Source: Streptomyces violaceus
GTDB lineage: Bacteria; Actinomycetota; Actinomycetes; Streptomycetales; Streptomycetaceae
Direction: 5' to 3'
Assembly (NCBI GenBank): GCA_000715635.1
Contig: KL569216.1
Coordinates: forward strand, 12,216 to 17,901
DNA length: 5,686 nucleotides
The notes beneath the pieces were generated by a model that worked only from the letters and a program-made list of their open reading frames with translations, ran no database searches and was not told the origin of the DNA. The position numbers and the translations under genes are program-made. Positions 1-5,686 of this stretch are shown in pieces. Within the stretch, counting starts at the first letter, position 1; the number at the start of each line of letters is the position of its first letter.

Positions 1-18
1 GATGTGTATAAGAGACAG
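1..18 (+). other. Residual Nextera/Tn5 mosaic-end adapter (not genomic)
   Basis: The first 18 bases, GATGTGTATAAGAGACAG, equal the 19-bp Tn5 mosaic end used in tagmentation libraries (AGATGTGTATAAGAGACAG) minus its first A. The match is exact and sits at the very edge of the sequence, as expected for untrimmed adapter at a contig end. It is not a natural transposon end: no IS50 sequence follows, and the coding sequence of the next gene continues right up to the junction. The in-frame TAA at 9-11 lies inside the adapter and falsely closes the reading frame of the downstream WD40 gene. Confidence 0.95.
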
Positions 19-1463
19 GCCGCATCCGGACCGCCCACGAGACCCCGATCGATGGCTATGCCGTTGCCATCAGCCCTGATGGCCGGACCTACGCTGTAGT
101 CCGTCCCGACAGGTCATGGGTGCAATTGCGGGAGGTAGCCACCGGCAAGGTCCGGCGCACCATCAGTGACAGTCCCATCGGCGTGAACGACGTGGCCTTC
201 GCGCCGGACGGGCGCACCCTCGCCATCCGGGGCGGTGCGGACACGGTGCGACTGTGGGACACCGCGTCCGGCGCGGCGCGAGGCACCGTGGCCGCCGGTC
301 ATCGTGTTCGGGGGCTGACGAACGTGGCCCTCGGTGTGGACGGCCGCACCCTGGTCACCAGCAGCAGCCGGGACCCCGCCATCCGTATCCACCGCCTGTC
401 CGCCGATCGCCCGCAACTCACGCTGCCAGGCGATGCCGCCACGTTCATCTCCGACATCGACTTCAGTCCGGACGGACACACGGCGGCGATGGTTCGCCAA
501 GCACCGCCCGGCCGTGGGGCGGTAGAGCTGTGGGATGCCAGGATCGGCGACCGCGACGACACACTGACGCTCGACACCGAACCGGCACCCCGGGGAGGGC
601 AACTGCCGTTCATGGTTCACCGCTTCGGAACGGTGGGGTTCAGCCAGACCGGACGCGCCCTGGCCGCCCGGGCCACCAAGAACGAGATGATCGAAGTCCG
701 GGAGGTCACCACGGGGCGTCTTCTTCGAAGCCGTGCCCTGCGCAACATCGACACGGCGGTGTTCAGCCCCGACGGGACACGACTCGCCCTCGTCGGCCAT
801 GACGGATCGGTTCGGATCTGGCACCTTTCGACCGGTGCACTGCACACGGCCCACCCGGGCCACGGCGACCCCGTCAGGACGCTGGCATTCGCCCCGGACG
901 GCCGCACACTCGCCGTCGCGCACGTCAGGACGGGCCACGAACAGGTCAAGCTGCTCGACGCCGCCAGTGGCCGGACCCAGCGCACCATCAAGCCGAGCGC
1001 CGGAAGCCTCCTGTCCCTCGCCTTCAGTCCGGACGGCCACACCCTGGCCACCACAGGCAGCCCCAAGGGAGCCGTGAAGACGTGGAACGCACGCACCGGT
1101 CAGCTCCAGGACAGCTTCAGTGTCAGCGGTGAGGTCAGGGCGCTGGCCTTCAGCTCCGATGGACGCACCCTGGCCGCGAGCAACGAACGAGGAGTCCACC
1201 TCTGGGACCTCGCCACCAACCAGATCAGACGCACTCTTCCGACCCGCTCGCCCGCAGCAGCGGTGACGTTCGGCCCGGACGGCCGGACCCTGGCCATCAG
1301 CGCGGGCAGCTCCGTAGAGCTGTGGAACGTCGATCTGCCCGCCCCGGCCCGTGCGATCCGCGACATCTGCAGGGCCATCGACACCACACTCACCCCGCTG
1401 GAACAGTCCCGCTATCTGCACGACCAGTCCGCTGAAACCGGCTGCCCCGCGGCCGAGCGGTAG
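19..1463 (+). CDS. WD40-repeat beta-propeller protein, C-terminal part (5' truncated)
   Basis: This is the C-terminal portion, at least 480 residues, of a large WD40 protein; its N-terminal domain is off the contig. The frame is open from the adapter junction. Codons before the GTG at 120 encode another repeat (AVAISPDGRTYA, nt 60-95), so 120 is not the true start. Counting from 120, repeat cores with an [F/S]xPDGxTLA-like strand occur near residues 25-35, 69-79, 115-125, 173-183, 214-224, 256-266, 302-311, 344-353 and 384-393, with WD-like ends at LWDTASG (45-51), ELWDA (136-140), IWHLSTG (233-239), TWNARTG (321-327) and LWDLATN (361-367). Ten repeats in all exceed one seven-blade propeller, so two propellers are likely. 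The tail (residues 411-443: ICRAI, LTPLEQSRYL, GCP) resembles the ending common in Streptomyces WD40 proteins with nSTAND-type NTPase, HTH, kinase or protease N-termini. That domain cannot be seen here, so the role is unknown, possibly signalling or conflict-related. It has no evident link to the paa genes and ends 4 nt from the convergent paaK. Confidence 0.9.
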
Positions 1464-1467
1464 GACT

Positions 1468-2781
1468 TCACCGCAGGTCCTTCACCCGGCGGAGCTTGCC
1501 GACGGACCGCTCCAGCGTCTCCGGCTCGACGATCGCCACGTCGACGGTGACGCCGACGCCGTCCTTGACGGCCTGCGCGATCGCGCGGGCGGCGGCCTCG
1601 TGCCGGTCGGCGGGCGTGCCCGGGCGGCTTTCGACGTGGACGGTCATATGGTCCATGCGGCCACGCCGGGTCAGCTGGATCTGGAAGTGCGGGGCGACGC
1701 CGGGCGTGCGCAGGACGATCTCCTCGATCTGACTGGGGAAGACGTTCACCCCGCGCAGGATGATCATGTCGTCGCAGCGGCCGGTGATCTTCTGGATGCG
1801 GCGGAAGGCGGGCCGGGCCGTGCCGGGCAGCAGCCGGGTCAGGTCGCGGGTGCGGTAGCGGACGACCGGCAACGCCTCTTTGGTCAGGGATGTGAAGACC
1901 AGCTCGCCCTCCGCGCCCTCGGGCAGCACCTCACCCGTGATCGGGTCGACGACCTCGGGGTAGAAGTGGTCCTCCCACACGTGCAGCCCGTCCTTGGTCT
2001 CCACGCACTCCTGCGCGACCCCCGGGCCGATCACCTCGGACAGGCCGTATATGTCGACCGCGTGGATGTCCATGCGCTCCTCGATCTCGCGGCGCATCTC
2101 CTCCGTCCACGGTTCGGCGCCGAAGATGCCCACCCGCAGGGAGGTGGAGCGCGGGTCGGCGCCCTGACGCTCGAACTCGTCGAGGAGCGTCAGCATGTAG
2201 GACGGCGTGACCATGATGACCTCGGGCTCGAAGTCCTGGATGATCTGCACCTGGCGTGCGGTCATGCCTCCGGAGGCCGGGATCACCAGACACCCGGCGC
2301 GCTCCGCCCCGTAGTGCGCGCCGAGGCCTCCGGTGAACAGCCCGTAGCCGTAGGAGATGTGTACCTTGTGCCCCGGTCGCCCGCCGGCGGCCCGGATCGA
2401 ACGGGCCACCAGGTCCGCCCACATCGACACGTCGTTCTCCGTGTAGCCGACGACCGTGGGGCGGCCGGTGGTGCCGCTGGAGGCGTGCACGCGGCGGACC
2501 CGGTCCATGGGGACGGCGAACATGCCGAACGGGTAGGTGTCGCGCAGATCGGCCTTGGTCGTGAAGGGGAACCGGGACAGGTCCTCCAGCGAGCGGCAGT
2601 CCTCGGGCGTGACCCCGGCGGCGTCGAACCTCTTCCGGTACGTCTCCACGTTGTCGTAGGCGTGCCGCAGACTCCGGCGCAGCCGGTCGAGCTGGAGCTC
2701 GCGCAGCTGCTCGCGGGTAAGGCGCTCGGCGTCGTCCAGCAGATCGTGGGGGAGGGGCTCACCCCGCCGCTGCCCGGTCAT
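1468..2781 (-). CDS. paaK: Phenylacetate-CoA ligase PaaK
   Basis: A cytoplasmic adenylate-forming enzyme catalysing phenylacetate + ATP + CoA to phenylacetyl-CoA + AMP + PPi, the entry step of the pathway. The 437 aa equal the E. coli PaaK length. Visible motifs are the phosphate-binding loop SSGTTGRPT (101-109), aromatic/adenine-site motif YGLSEVIGPG (245-254), RYRTRDLT (308-315, the Asp expected to bind the ribose), hinge region GRCDDMIILRGVNVFPSQIE (334-353), and C-terminal GKLRRVKD (428-435), whose Lys429 should be the catalytic lysine. These are features of the PaaK branch of the ANL superfamily. The ATG at 2781-2779 overlaps the paaI stop as ATGA and is preceded by AAGGAG at 2792-2787, 5 nt away, so the start is secure and translation is probably coupled to paaI. 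It is probably transcribed from the divergent promoter upstream of paaI. No essential residue appears missing. Confidence 0.97.
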   Translation of the reverse strand: MTGQRRGEPLPHDLLDDAERLTREQLRELQLDRLRRSLRHAYDNVETYRKRFDAAGVTPEDCRSLEDLSRFPFTTKADLRDTYPFGMFAVPMDRVRRVHASSGTTGRPTVVGYTENDVSMWADLVARSIRAAGGRPGHKVHISYGYGLFTGGLGAHYGAERAGCLVIPASGGMTARQVQIIQDFEPEVIMVTPSYMLTLLDEFERQGADPRSTSLRVGIFGAEPWTEEMRREIEERMDIHAVDIYGLSEVIGPGVAQECVETKDGLHVWEDHFYPEVVDPITGEVLPEGAEGELVFTSLTKEALPVVRYRTRDLTRLLPGTARPAFRRIQKITGRCDDMIILRGVNVFPSQIEEIVLRTPGVAPHFQIQLTRRGRMDHMTVHVESRPGTPADRHEAAARAIAQAVKDGVGVTVDVAIVEPETLERSVGKLRRVKDLR

Positions 2782-3107
2782 CGCGACTCCTTCGACGTCG
2801 TACTCGCGTTGGTGCGACTGCGGCCCCGGAACTCCGCGATCACCTCATCATCCCGCAGCACACTCACGTCGTAGAGGCCGCTGTGGCCGAATCGGGTGCG
2901 TTCCTCGGCCCGCGCCACGAGCACGTCGCCTTCGTGTGCCGGGGCCACGAAGGCGACGTCGGCCCCTGCCGCGACGATCACCGGGCCGTGGCTGTTGCGG
3001 GCGCAGGCGAAGGCGCTGTCCGCGAGCTCGACACCGAGCCCGCGTGAGGCCTTGTCCGCGGCGAACATCGCCTCCGCGGCCGGCGTCGCGTCAGCGGTAT
3101 GGGTCAC
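2778..3107 (-). CDS. paaI: PaaI-type hot-dog thioesterase with an internal in-frame deletion
   Basis: PaaI normally hydrolyses hydroxylated or stalled phenylacetyl-CoA esters to free CoA when ring opening fails. This copy has 109 aa; E. coli PaaI has about 140. The N-terminus ([15 protein letters not shown], 14-28) and C-terminal half ([14 protein letters not shown], 29-42; [20 protein letters not shown], 76-95) match the family well. However, L28 joins A29 directly where E. coli has about 33 further residues (roughly 27-59, recalled from memory), holding two beta strands, the NGH and HGG segments and the first half of the hot-dog helix. Asp30 corresponds to catalytic Asp61. The junction is at about nt 3023/3024 and the frame is intact. 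An active fold seems unlikely, but I cannot exclude an assembly error. The start is GTG at 3107-3105: an in-frame TGA at 3113-3111 blocks anything earlier, and AAGGTGG (3122-3116) lies 8 nt upstream. Met14 is a less likely start. The stop overlaps the paaK start (ATGA). Family identity is certain; function is doubtful. Confidence 0.9.
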   Translation of the reverse strand: MTHTADATPAAEAMFAADKASRGLGVELADSAFACARNSHGPVIVAAGADVAFVAPAHEGDVLVARAEERTRFGHSGLYDVSVLRDDEVIAEFRGRSRTNASTTSKESR

Positions 3108-3126
3108 CTCTCACACCACCTTGTCT

Positions 3127-3144
3127 ACCGACCGAACATTCGGT
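3127..3144. promoter_or_regulatory. Candidate TetR/PaaR-type operator 1 (paaI side)
   Basis: An 18-bp inverted repeat, ACCGA-N8-TCGGT, contains the tighter palindrome ACCGAACATTCGGT (3131-3144, six-base arms with a two-base centre). ACCG/CGGT half-sites are typical of TetR-family operators, and I recall an ACCG-N6-CGGT core for actinobacterial PaaR sites in paa promoters. In the opposite orientation it matches the second site (3234-3251) at 14 of 18 positions. It lies between the predicted paaI transcription start and the paaI ribosome-binding site. Assignment to PaaR is inference from context. Confidence 0.7.
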
Positions 3145-3161
3145 TAGCTTCGACGTTGCCA

Positions 3162-3190
3162 AGTAATCCCACCGTCTCCGTGCATGTCAA
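3162..3190 (-). promoter_or_regulatory. Candidate promoter of paaI-paaK
   Basis: On the minus strand a perfect -35 hexamer TTGACA (3190-3185) is followed after 17 nt by a weak -10, ATTACT (3167-3162). This would place transcription start near 3155, giving a leader of about 47 nt before the paaI GTG. The palindrome at 3127-3144 lies just downstream of that start, so a bound repressor could block initiation or elongation. The -35 is convincing; the -10 matches the consensus at only three positions. Confidence 0.5.
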
Positions 3191-3201
3191 GAGTCGAGGG
3201 C

Positions 3202-3231
3202 TTACCAAGGCGCCCGGGCCTGTCATATCAT
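3202..3231 (+). promoter_or_regulatory. Candidate promoter of the paaABCD operon
   Basis: TTACCA (3202-3207) and TATCAT (3226-3231) are separated by 18 nt and match the sigma-70-like (HrdB-type) -35 and -10 consensus at 4 of 6 and 5 of 6 positions. Transcription would start near 3238, inside the operator at 3234-3251, which suits direct steric repression. The leader to the paaA ATG at 3267 would be about 29 nt. This is inferred from sequence alone. Confidence 0.5.
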
Positions 3232-3233
3232 GG

Positions 3234-3251
3234 ACCGAACGAATGGTCGGT
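3234..3251. promoter_or_regulatory. Candidate TetR/PaaR-type operator 2 (paaA side)
   Basis: A second ACCGA-N8-TCGGT inverted repeat (arms 3234-3238 and 3247-3251) has core ACCGAACGAATGGT (3234-3247), one base from the pattern ACCG-N2-CG-N2-CGGT. It begins just after the candidate -10 of the paaA promoter and covers the predicted transcription start. Its centre is 107 bp from that of operator 1, about ten helical turns, so both could lie on the same face of the helix. It probably binds the same regulator as operator 1. Confidence 0.65.
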
Positions 3252-3266
3252 TGGGAAGTGGGACGG

Positions 3267-4253
3267 ATGGATACGACACGCTCCAGCCCCGCAGGGGCGG
3301 ACGGCGCCGAGCCGGTTCTCCAGCAGCACTTCGACGCGACGATCGCGCGGGACCAGCGGATCGAGCCGCGCGACTGGATGCCGGAGGGCTACCGGAAGAC
3401 ACTGATCCGTCAGATCGCGCAGCACGCGCACTCGGAGATCATCGGCATGCAGCCGGAGGGCGAGTGGATCACGCGTGCCCCGTCGCTGCGCCGCAAGGCC
3501 ATTCTGTTCGCGAAGGTCCAGGACGAGGCCGGTCACGGCCTGTATCTGTACTCGGCGGCGGAGACGCTGGGCGCGGACCGCGCGGATCTCACGGACCGGC
3601 TGATCGAGGGCCGCCAGAAGTACTCGTCGATCTTCAATTACCCCACACTGAGCTTCGCGGACGTCGGGGTGATCGGCTGGTTCGTGGACGGTGCCGCGAT
3701 CTGCAACCAGGTGCCGCTGTGCAGGTCGTCGTACGGCCCGTACGCGCGCGCGATGGTGCGGATCTGCAAGGAGGAGTCGTTCCACCAGCGGCAGGGCTAC
3801 GAGCTGCTGATGACGATGATGCGCGGCACCGCGGCCCAGCGGGAGATGGTGCAGGACGCGGTGGACCGCTGGTGGTGGCCGTCCCTGATGATGTTCGGCC
3901 CGCCCGACGACGCCTCGCCCAACTCCGCGCAGTCGATGGCCTGGAAGATCAAGCGGCACAGCAACGACGAACTGCGTCAGCGCTTCGTCGACATGACCGT
4001 CCCGCAGGCCGAGAAGCTCGGCGTGACGCTCCCGGACCCGGAGCTGCGCTGGAACGACGAGCGGGGACACCACGACTTCGGCACCCCCGACTGGGACGAG
4101 CTGATGCGGGTCATCAAGGGCGACGGCCCGTGCAACGCCCAGCGGACGGAGCGACGCCGCACGGCCCACGAGGAAGGCACCTGGGTGCGCGAGGCGGCCA
4201 CCGCCCACGCCGCCAAACAGGCGGCCCGCGCACAGAAGGGAGCGGTGGCATGA
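3267..4253 (+). CDS. paaA: Phenylacetyl-CoA 1,2-epoxidase subunit PaaA (catalytic diiron subunit)
   Basis: The catalytic subunit of the bacterial multicomponent monooxygenase PaaABC(E), which uses O2 and reductant to form the 1,2-epoxide of phenylacetyl-CoA in the cytoplasm. The 328 aa align with E. coli PaaA (309 aa) after an N-terminal extension of about 15 residues. Expected diiron ligands are all present: E57 (HAHSEIIG), E87 and H90 (QDEAGH), D141 (WFVDGAA), and E170 and H173 (CKEESFH). The assignment uses E. coli positions 42, 72, 75, 126, 155 and 158 from memory. Other conserved stretches are YRKTLIRQI (42-50), [10 protein letters not shown] (118-127), [11 protein letters not shown] (202-212) and EEGTWVREA (302-310). 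The frame is open back to 3099, but ATG 3267 is chosen because GGGAAG (3253-3258) lies 8 nt upstream and homology begins just after it; the in-frame ATG at 3243 lies inside the operator, about 5 nt from the predicted transcript start. The gene ends in an ATGA overlap with paaB. Confidence 0.97.
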   Translation: MDTTRSSPAGADGAEPVLQQHFDATIARDQRIEPRDWMPEGYRKTLIRQIAQHAHSEIIGMQPEGEWITRAPSLRRKAILFAKVQDEAGHGLYLYSAAETLGADRADLTDRLIEGRQKYSSIFNYPTLSFADVGVIGWFVDGAAICNQVPLCRSSYGPYARAMVRICKEESFHQRQGYELLMTMMRGTAAQREMVQDAVDRWWWPSLMMFGPPDDASPNSAQSMAWKIKRHSNDELRQRFVDMTVPQAEKLGVTLPDPELRWNDERGHHDFGTPDWDELMRVIKGDGPCNAQRTERRRTAHEEGTWVREAATAHAAKQAARAQKGAVA

Positions 4254-4579
4254 CCCCCGAGAAGCCGACCGACAAGCCGTCCGAGAAGCAGTCCGAGAAG
4301 CAGGACTGGCCGCTGTACGAGGTGTTCGTGCGCGGCAAGCGCGGCCTGAACCACGTACACGTGGGCTCGCTGCACGCCGCCGACGACCGCATGGCGCTCA
4401 CCCACGCACGCGACCTGTACACGCGGCGCAACGAGGGTGTGAGCATCTGGGTGGTGCGCTCGGAGCACATCGCCGCCTCCACCCGCGACGAGAAGGACCC
4501 GTTCTTCGCGCCCAGCGCCGACAAGGTCTACCGGCACCCGACCTTCTACGACATCCCCGCCGACGTCCCGCACATCTGA
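4250..4579 (+). CDS. paaB: Phenylacetyl-CoA epoxidase subunit PaaB
   Basis: A small structural subunit of the ring epoxidase, needed for complex assembly; in E. coli it helps bridge PaaAC heterodimers. It has 109 aa against about 95 in E. coli. The family core is clear: [20 protein letters not shown] (20-39), [11 protein letters not shown] (40-50), [15 protein letters not shown] (55-69) and [12 protein letters not shown] (92-103). The first 19 residues are a hydrophilic Lys/Glu/Ser/Pro extension containing the repeat SEKQSEKQ (11-18), coded by two identical 12-bp units at 4280-4303. The ATG overlaps the paaA stop as ATGA and has AAGGGAG (4236-4242) 7 nt upstream, so coupled translation is likely. 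An open frame also runs back through paaA to 3230, but that part is an out-of-frame shadow of paaA. Confidence 0.96.
   Translation: MTPEKPTDKPSEKQSEKQDWPLYEVFVRGKRGLNHVHVGSLHAADDRMALTHARDLYTRRNEGVSIWVVRSEHIAASTRDEKDPFFAPSADKVYRHPTFYDIPADVPHI
4280..4303 (+). repeat. Two perfect 12-bp tandem units in the paaB N-terminus
   Basis: TCCGAGAAGCAG occurs twice head to tail (4280-4291, 4292-4303), coding SEKQSEKQ. A diverged version may precede it (EKPTDKP, residues 4-10). The in-frame unit could change copy number by slippage without breaking paaB and lies in a probably disordered extension outside the conserved core. Confidence 0.85.
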
Positions 4580-4589
4580 AGGAGAGGGC

Positions 4590-5417
4590 ATGAGTGACGA
4601 CCACGTCTACATGACCCTCGCCGAGGGACACGAGGACGACACCCGCTGGGCCTACGGCACCGGCTTCGAGGACCCCCTGCACGGCGTGGACACGGCCGTG
4701 CCCGACGGCGTCGACGCCGGTGAACTGGCCGCCCTCTGCGTCACCCTGGCCGACGACGCCCTGGTCTCGGCCCAACGCCTCGCCGAGTGGACCACCCGGG
4801 CCCCCGAGCTGGAGGAGGAGGTGGCGCTGGCCAACATCGGACTCGATCTGCTGGGCCAGGCCCGCCTGCTCTACGCCCGCGCGGGCCAGATCGACGGCAC
4901 CGGCCGCGGCGAGGATGCCTACGCCTACTTCCGGGACGCCGGCGACTTCCGCAACGTACGCCTGGCCGAACTGCCCAACGGCGACTTCGCGTTCTCGACC
5001 GTACGGCTGCTGGTGTTCTCCAGCTGGCGCCTCGCGTACTTCGAGCGGCTCACCGCCCACCGGGACCCGGTGCTCGCGGCGATCGCCGCCAAGGGCGTGA
5101 AGGAGCTGGCGTACCACCGGCAGTACGCGGCCGAGTGGGTGGTGCGTCTCGGCGACGGCACCGAGGAGTCGCGCCGCCGGACGCGCAGGGCGCTTGAACA
5201 GGCGGCACCCTATCTGGGCGAGCTGTTCACGGCGTACGACGTACGGGACGAGGTCGTCGCCGTCCTGCGCCAGGTCACCGACGCGGCCGGACTGCCCATG
5301 CCCGTCTACCGGCCGCTGCCCGGCTCGGGCCGCACCGGGGAACACACCGAGCATCTCGCCCCACTGCTGGCCGAGTTGCAGGGCATCGCCCGCGCTCACC
5401 CGGAGGCGACATGGTGA
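4590..5417 (+). CDS. paaC: Phenylacetyl-CoA epoxidase subunit PaaC (structural)
   Basis: The non-catalytic ferritin-like partner of PaaA; the PaaA-PaaC pair forms the core of the epoxidase and PaaC is required for its stability. It has 275 aa against 248 in E. coli. Conserved stretches include VSAQRLAEW (59-67), APELEEEVALANIGLDLLGQ (71-90), PNGDFAFSTVR (129-139), AAKGVKELAYHRQYAAEW (166-183), RLGDGTEES (186-194) and the C-terminal HTEHLAPLLAELQ (252-264). About 45 residues precede the E. coli-like core. ATG 4590 is chosen because AAGGAG (4579-4584) lies 5 nt upstream, overlapping the paaB stop; 10 nt separate the two genes. The C-terminus runs into the paaD start. Confidence 0.96.
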   Translation: MSDDHVYMTLAEGHEDDTRWAYGTGFEDPLHGVDTAVPDGVDAGELAALCVTLADDALVSAQRLAEWTTRAPELEEEVALANIGLDLLGQARLLYARAGQIDGTGRGEDAYAYFRDAGDFRNVRLAELPNGDFAFSTVRLLVFSSWRLAYFERLTAHRDPVLAAIAAKGVKELAYHRQYAAEWVVRLGDGTEESRRRTRRALEQAAPYLGELFTAYDVRDEVVAVLRQVTDAAGLPMPVYRPLPGSGRTGEHTEHLAPLLAELQGIARAHPEATW

Positions 5418-5686
5418 CGACGCTCCTGGACGCGCGGCGGGCCCGGCACATCGCCGAGCAGGTGCCCGACCCCGAGCTGCCCATGCTCACCCTGGCCGAC
5501 CTCGGAGTGCTGCGCGACGTGTCCCTGACCCCGGACGGGACGGTGGTCGCGAGCCTGACCCCGACCTACTCGGGCTGCCCGGCGATGGCGGAGATGCGCG
5601 CCGGAGTGGCCGCCCGGCTCCGGGACGCGGGCTACGCGCGCGTGGAGATCCGCACCGTCCTCGACCCGCCGTGGACCAGCGACTGG
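5411..5686 (+). CDS. paaD: PaaD, MIP18/DUF59-family maturation factor (3' truncated)
   Basis: The frame is open for 92 codons to the end of the window with no stop. The N-terminal domain is that of PaaD: VPDPELPMLTLADLGVLRDV (18-37), TPTYSGCPA (50-58, with Cys56 in the conserved SGCPA loop) and LDPPWTSDW (84-92), each close to E. coli PaaD. PaaD is required for ring epoxidation in vivo but is not an epoxidase subunit; relatives act in Fe-S or metal-centre assembly, so a role in maturing PaaE or the diiron site is inferred. The cysteine-rich C-terminal part seen in E. coli would lie beyond the window. Two starts are possible: ATG 5411 (7-nt overlap with paaC, GGAGG at 5402-5406 only 4 nt upstream) or GTG 5414 (4-nt GTGA overlap, better 7-nt spacing). 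I give the ATG; the proteins would differ by one residue. Confidence 0.95.
   Translation, partial: MVTTLLDARRARHIAEQVPDPELPMLTLADLGVLRDVSLTPDGTVVASLTPTYSGCPAMAEMRAGVAARLRDAGYARVEIRTVLDPPWTSDW

Noticed and set aside
1..18. Natural Tn5/IS50 transposon end
   Set aside because: The sequence is the hyperactive mosaic end used in library preparation, at the extreme contig edge, with no transposon sequence beside it.
461..1036. CTTCAGTCCGGACGG at 461-475 and 1022-1036 as a mobile or regulatory repeat
   Set aside because: Both copies encode the same FSPDG strand of WD40 repeats; the similarity follows from the protein repeat and codon bias.
114..1421. 435-codon minus-strand open frame opposite the WD40 gene
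   Set aside because: Antisense shadow of a repeat-rich GC-biased gene; the plus-strand WD40 repeats explain the region.
1457..1481. Rho-independent terminator between the WD40 gene and paaK
   Set aside because: Only alternative 5-bp stems (GCGGT/ACCGC with an 8-nt loop; AGGAC/GTCCT with a 10-nt loop) and no U-tract on either strand.
1351..2874. 507-codon plus-strand open frame opposite paaK
   Set aside because: It is antisense to paaK across nearly its whole length, spans the end of the WD40 gene, and its translation is low-complexity R/G/A/V/D without a family signature. High GC creates such shadow frames.
3156..3161. TTGCCA as an alternative plus-strand -35 for paaA
   Set aside because: No plausible -10 lies 16-19 nt downstream; the TTACCA/TATCAT pair fits better.
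3212..3219. GCCCGGGC palindrome in the paaA promoter spacer
   Set aside because: Only 8 bp, with no extension into flanking bases, and expected by chance in high-GC DNA; it does not resemble the ACCG/CGGT sites.
3099..3266. 56-codon N-terminal extension of paaA
   Set aside because: It covers the divergent promoter and both operators, lacks homology to PaaA, and the ribosome-binding site and homology support ATG 3267.
3230..4249. Upstream part of the plus-strand frame that continues into paaB
   Set aside because: It is an out-of-frame reading of paaA with arginine/glycine-rich nonsense; PaaB homology starts only after the ATG at 4250, which has its own ribosome-binding site.
4398..5399. 333-codon minus-strand frame opposite paaB/paaC
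   Set aside because: Shadow of paaB and paaC; both have clear family motifs and ribosome-binding sites on the plus strand.

Overview
The window looks like chromosomal DNA from a high-GC actinomycete, most likely Streptomyces or a close relative. The reasons are the strong G/C bias at third codon positions, GTG starts, ATGA gene overlaps and the protein sequences themselves. It carries part of the aerobic phenylacetic acid (paa) degradation locus next to an unrelated WD40-repeat gene. The first 18 bases are not genomic: they match the Tn5/Nextera mosaic-end sequencing adapter, so the contig begins with untrimmed adapter.

Layout. (1) 1-18, adapter. (2) 19-1463, plus strand: the C-terminal part of a large WD40 beta-propeller protein, cut by the contig edge. 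(3) 1468-3107, minus strand: a two-gene unit, paaI (hot-dog thioesterase, GTG start at 3107) then paaK (phenylacetate-CoA ligase), overlapping by ATGA. The paaK stop lies only 4 nt from the WD40 stop, tail to tail. (4) 3108-3266: a divergent promoter region with two TetR-type palindromes (ACCGA-N8-TCGGT), each lying close to a candidate promoter. (5) 3267-5686, plus strand: paaA, paaB, paaC and the 5' part of paaD, tightly packed as an operon that continues past the window.

How the genes work together. PaaK activates phenylacetate to phenylacetyl-CoA. PaaA (catalytic diiron subunit), PaaB and PaaC (structural subunits), with the reductase PaaE presumably beyond the window, epoxidise the aromatic ring of the CoA ester. 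PaaD is an MIP18-type maturation factor thought to help assemble iron or Fe-S centres of the complex. PaaI normally hydrolyses dead-end CoA esters to release trapped CoA. Repression by a PaaR-like TetR regulator, relieved by phenylacetyl-CoA, is the likely control; no regulator gene lies in the window.

The most notable observation is that this paaI encodes only 109 aa. Compared with E. coli PaaI recalled from memory, it lacks about 33 internal residues, including the HGG segment and half of the central hot-dog helix, while the frame stays open. It is either a natural in-frame deletion that inactivates the enzyme or an assembly error. I see no wholly new system here; the rest is a recognisable paa locus.
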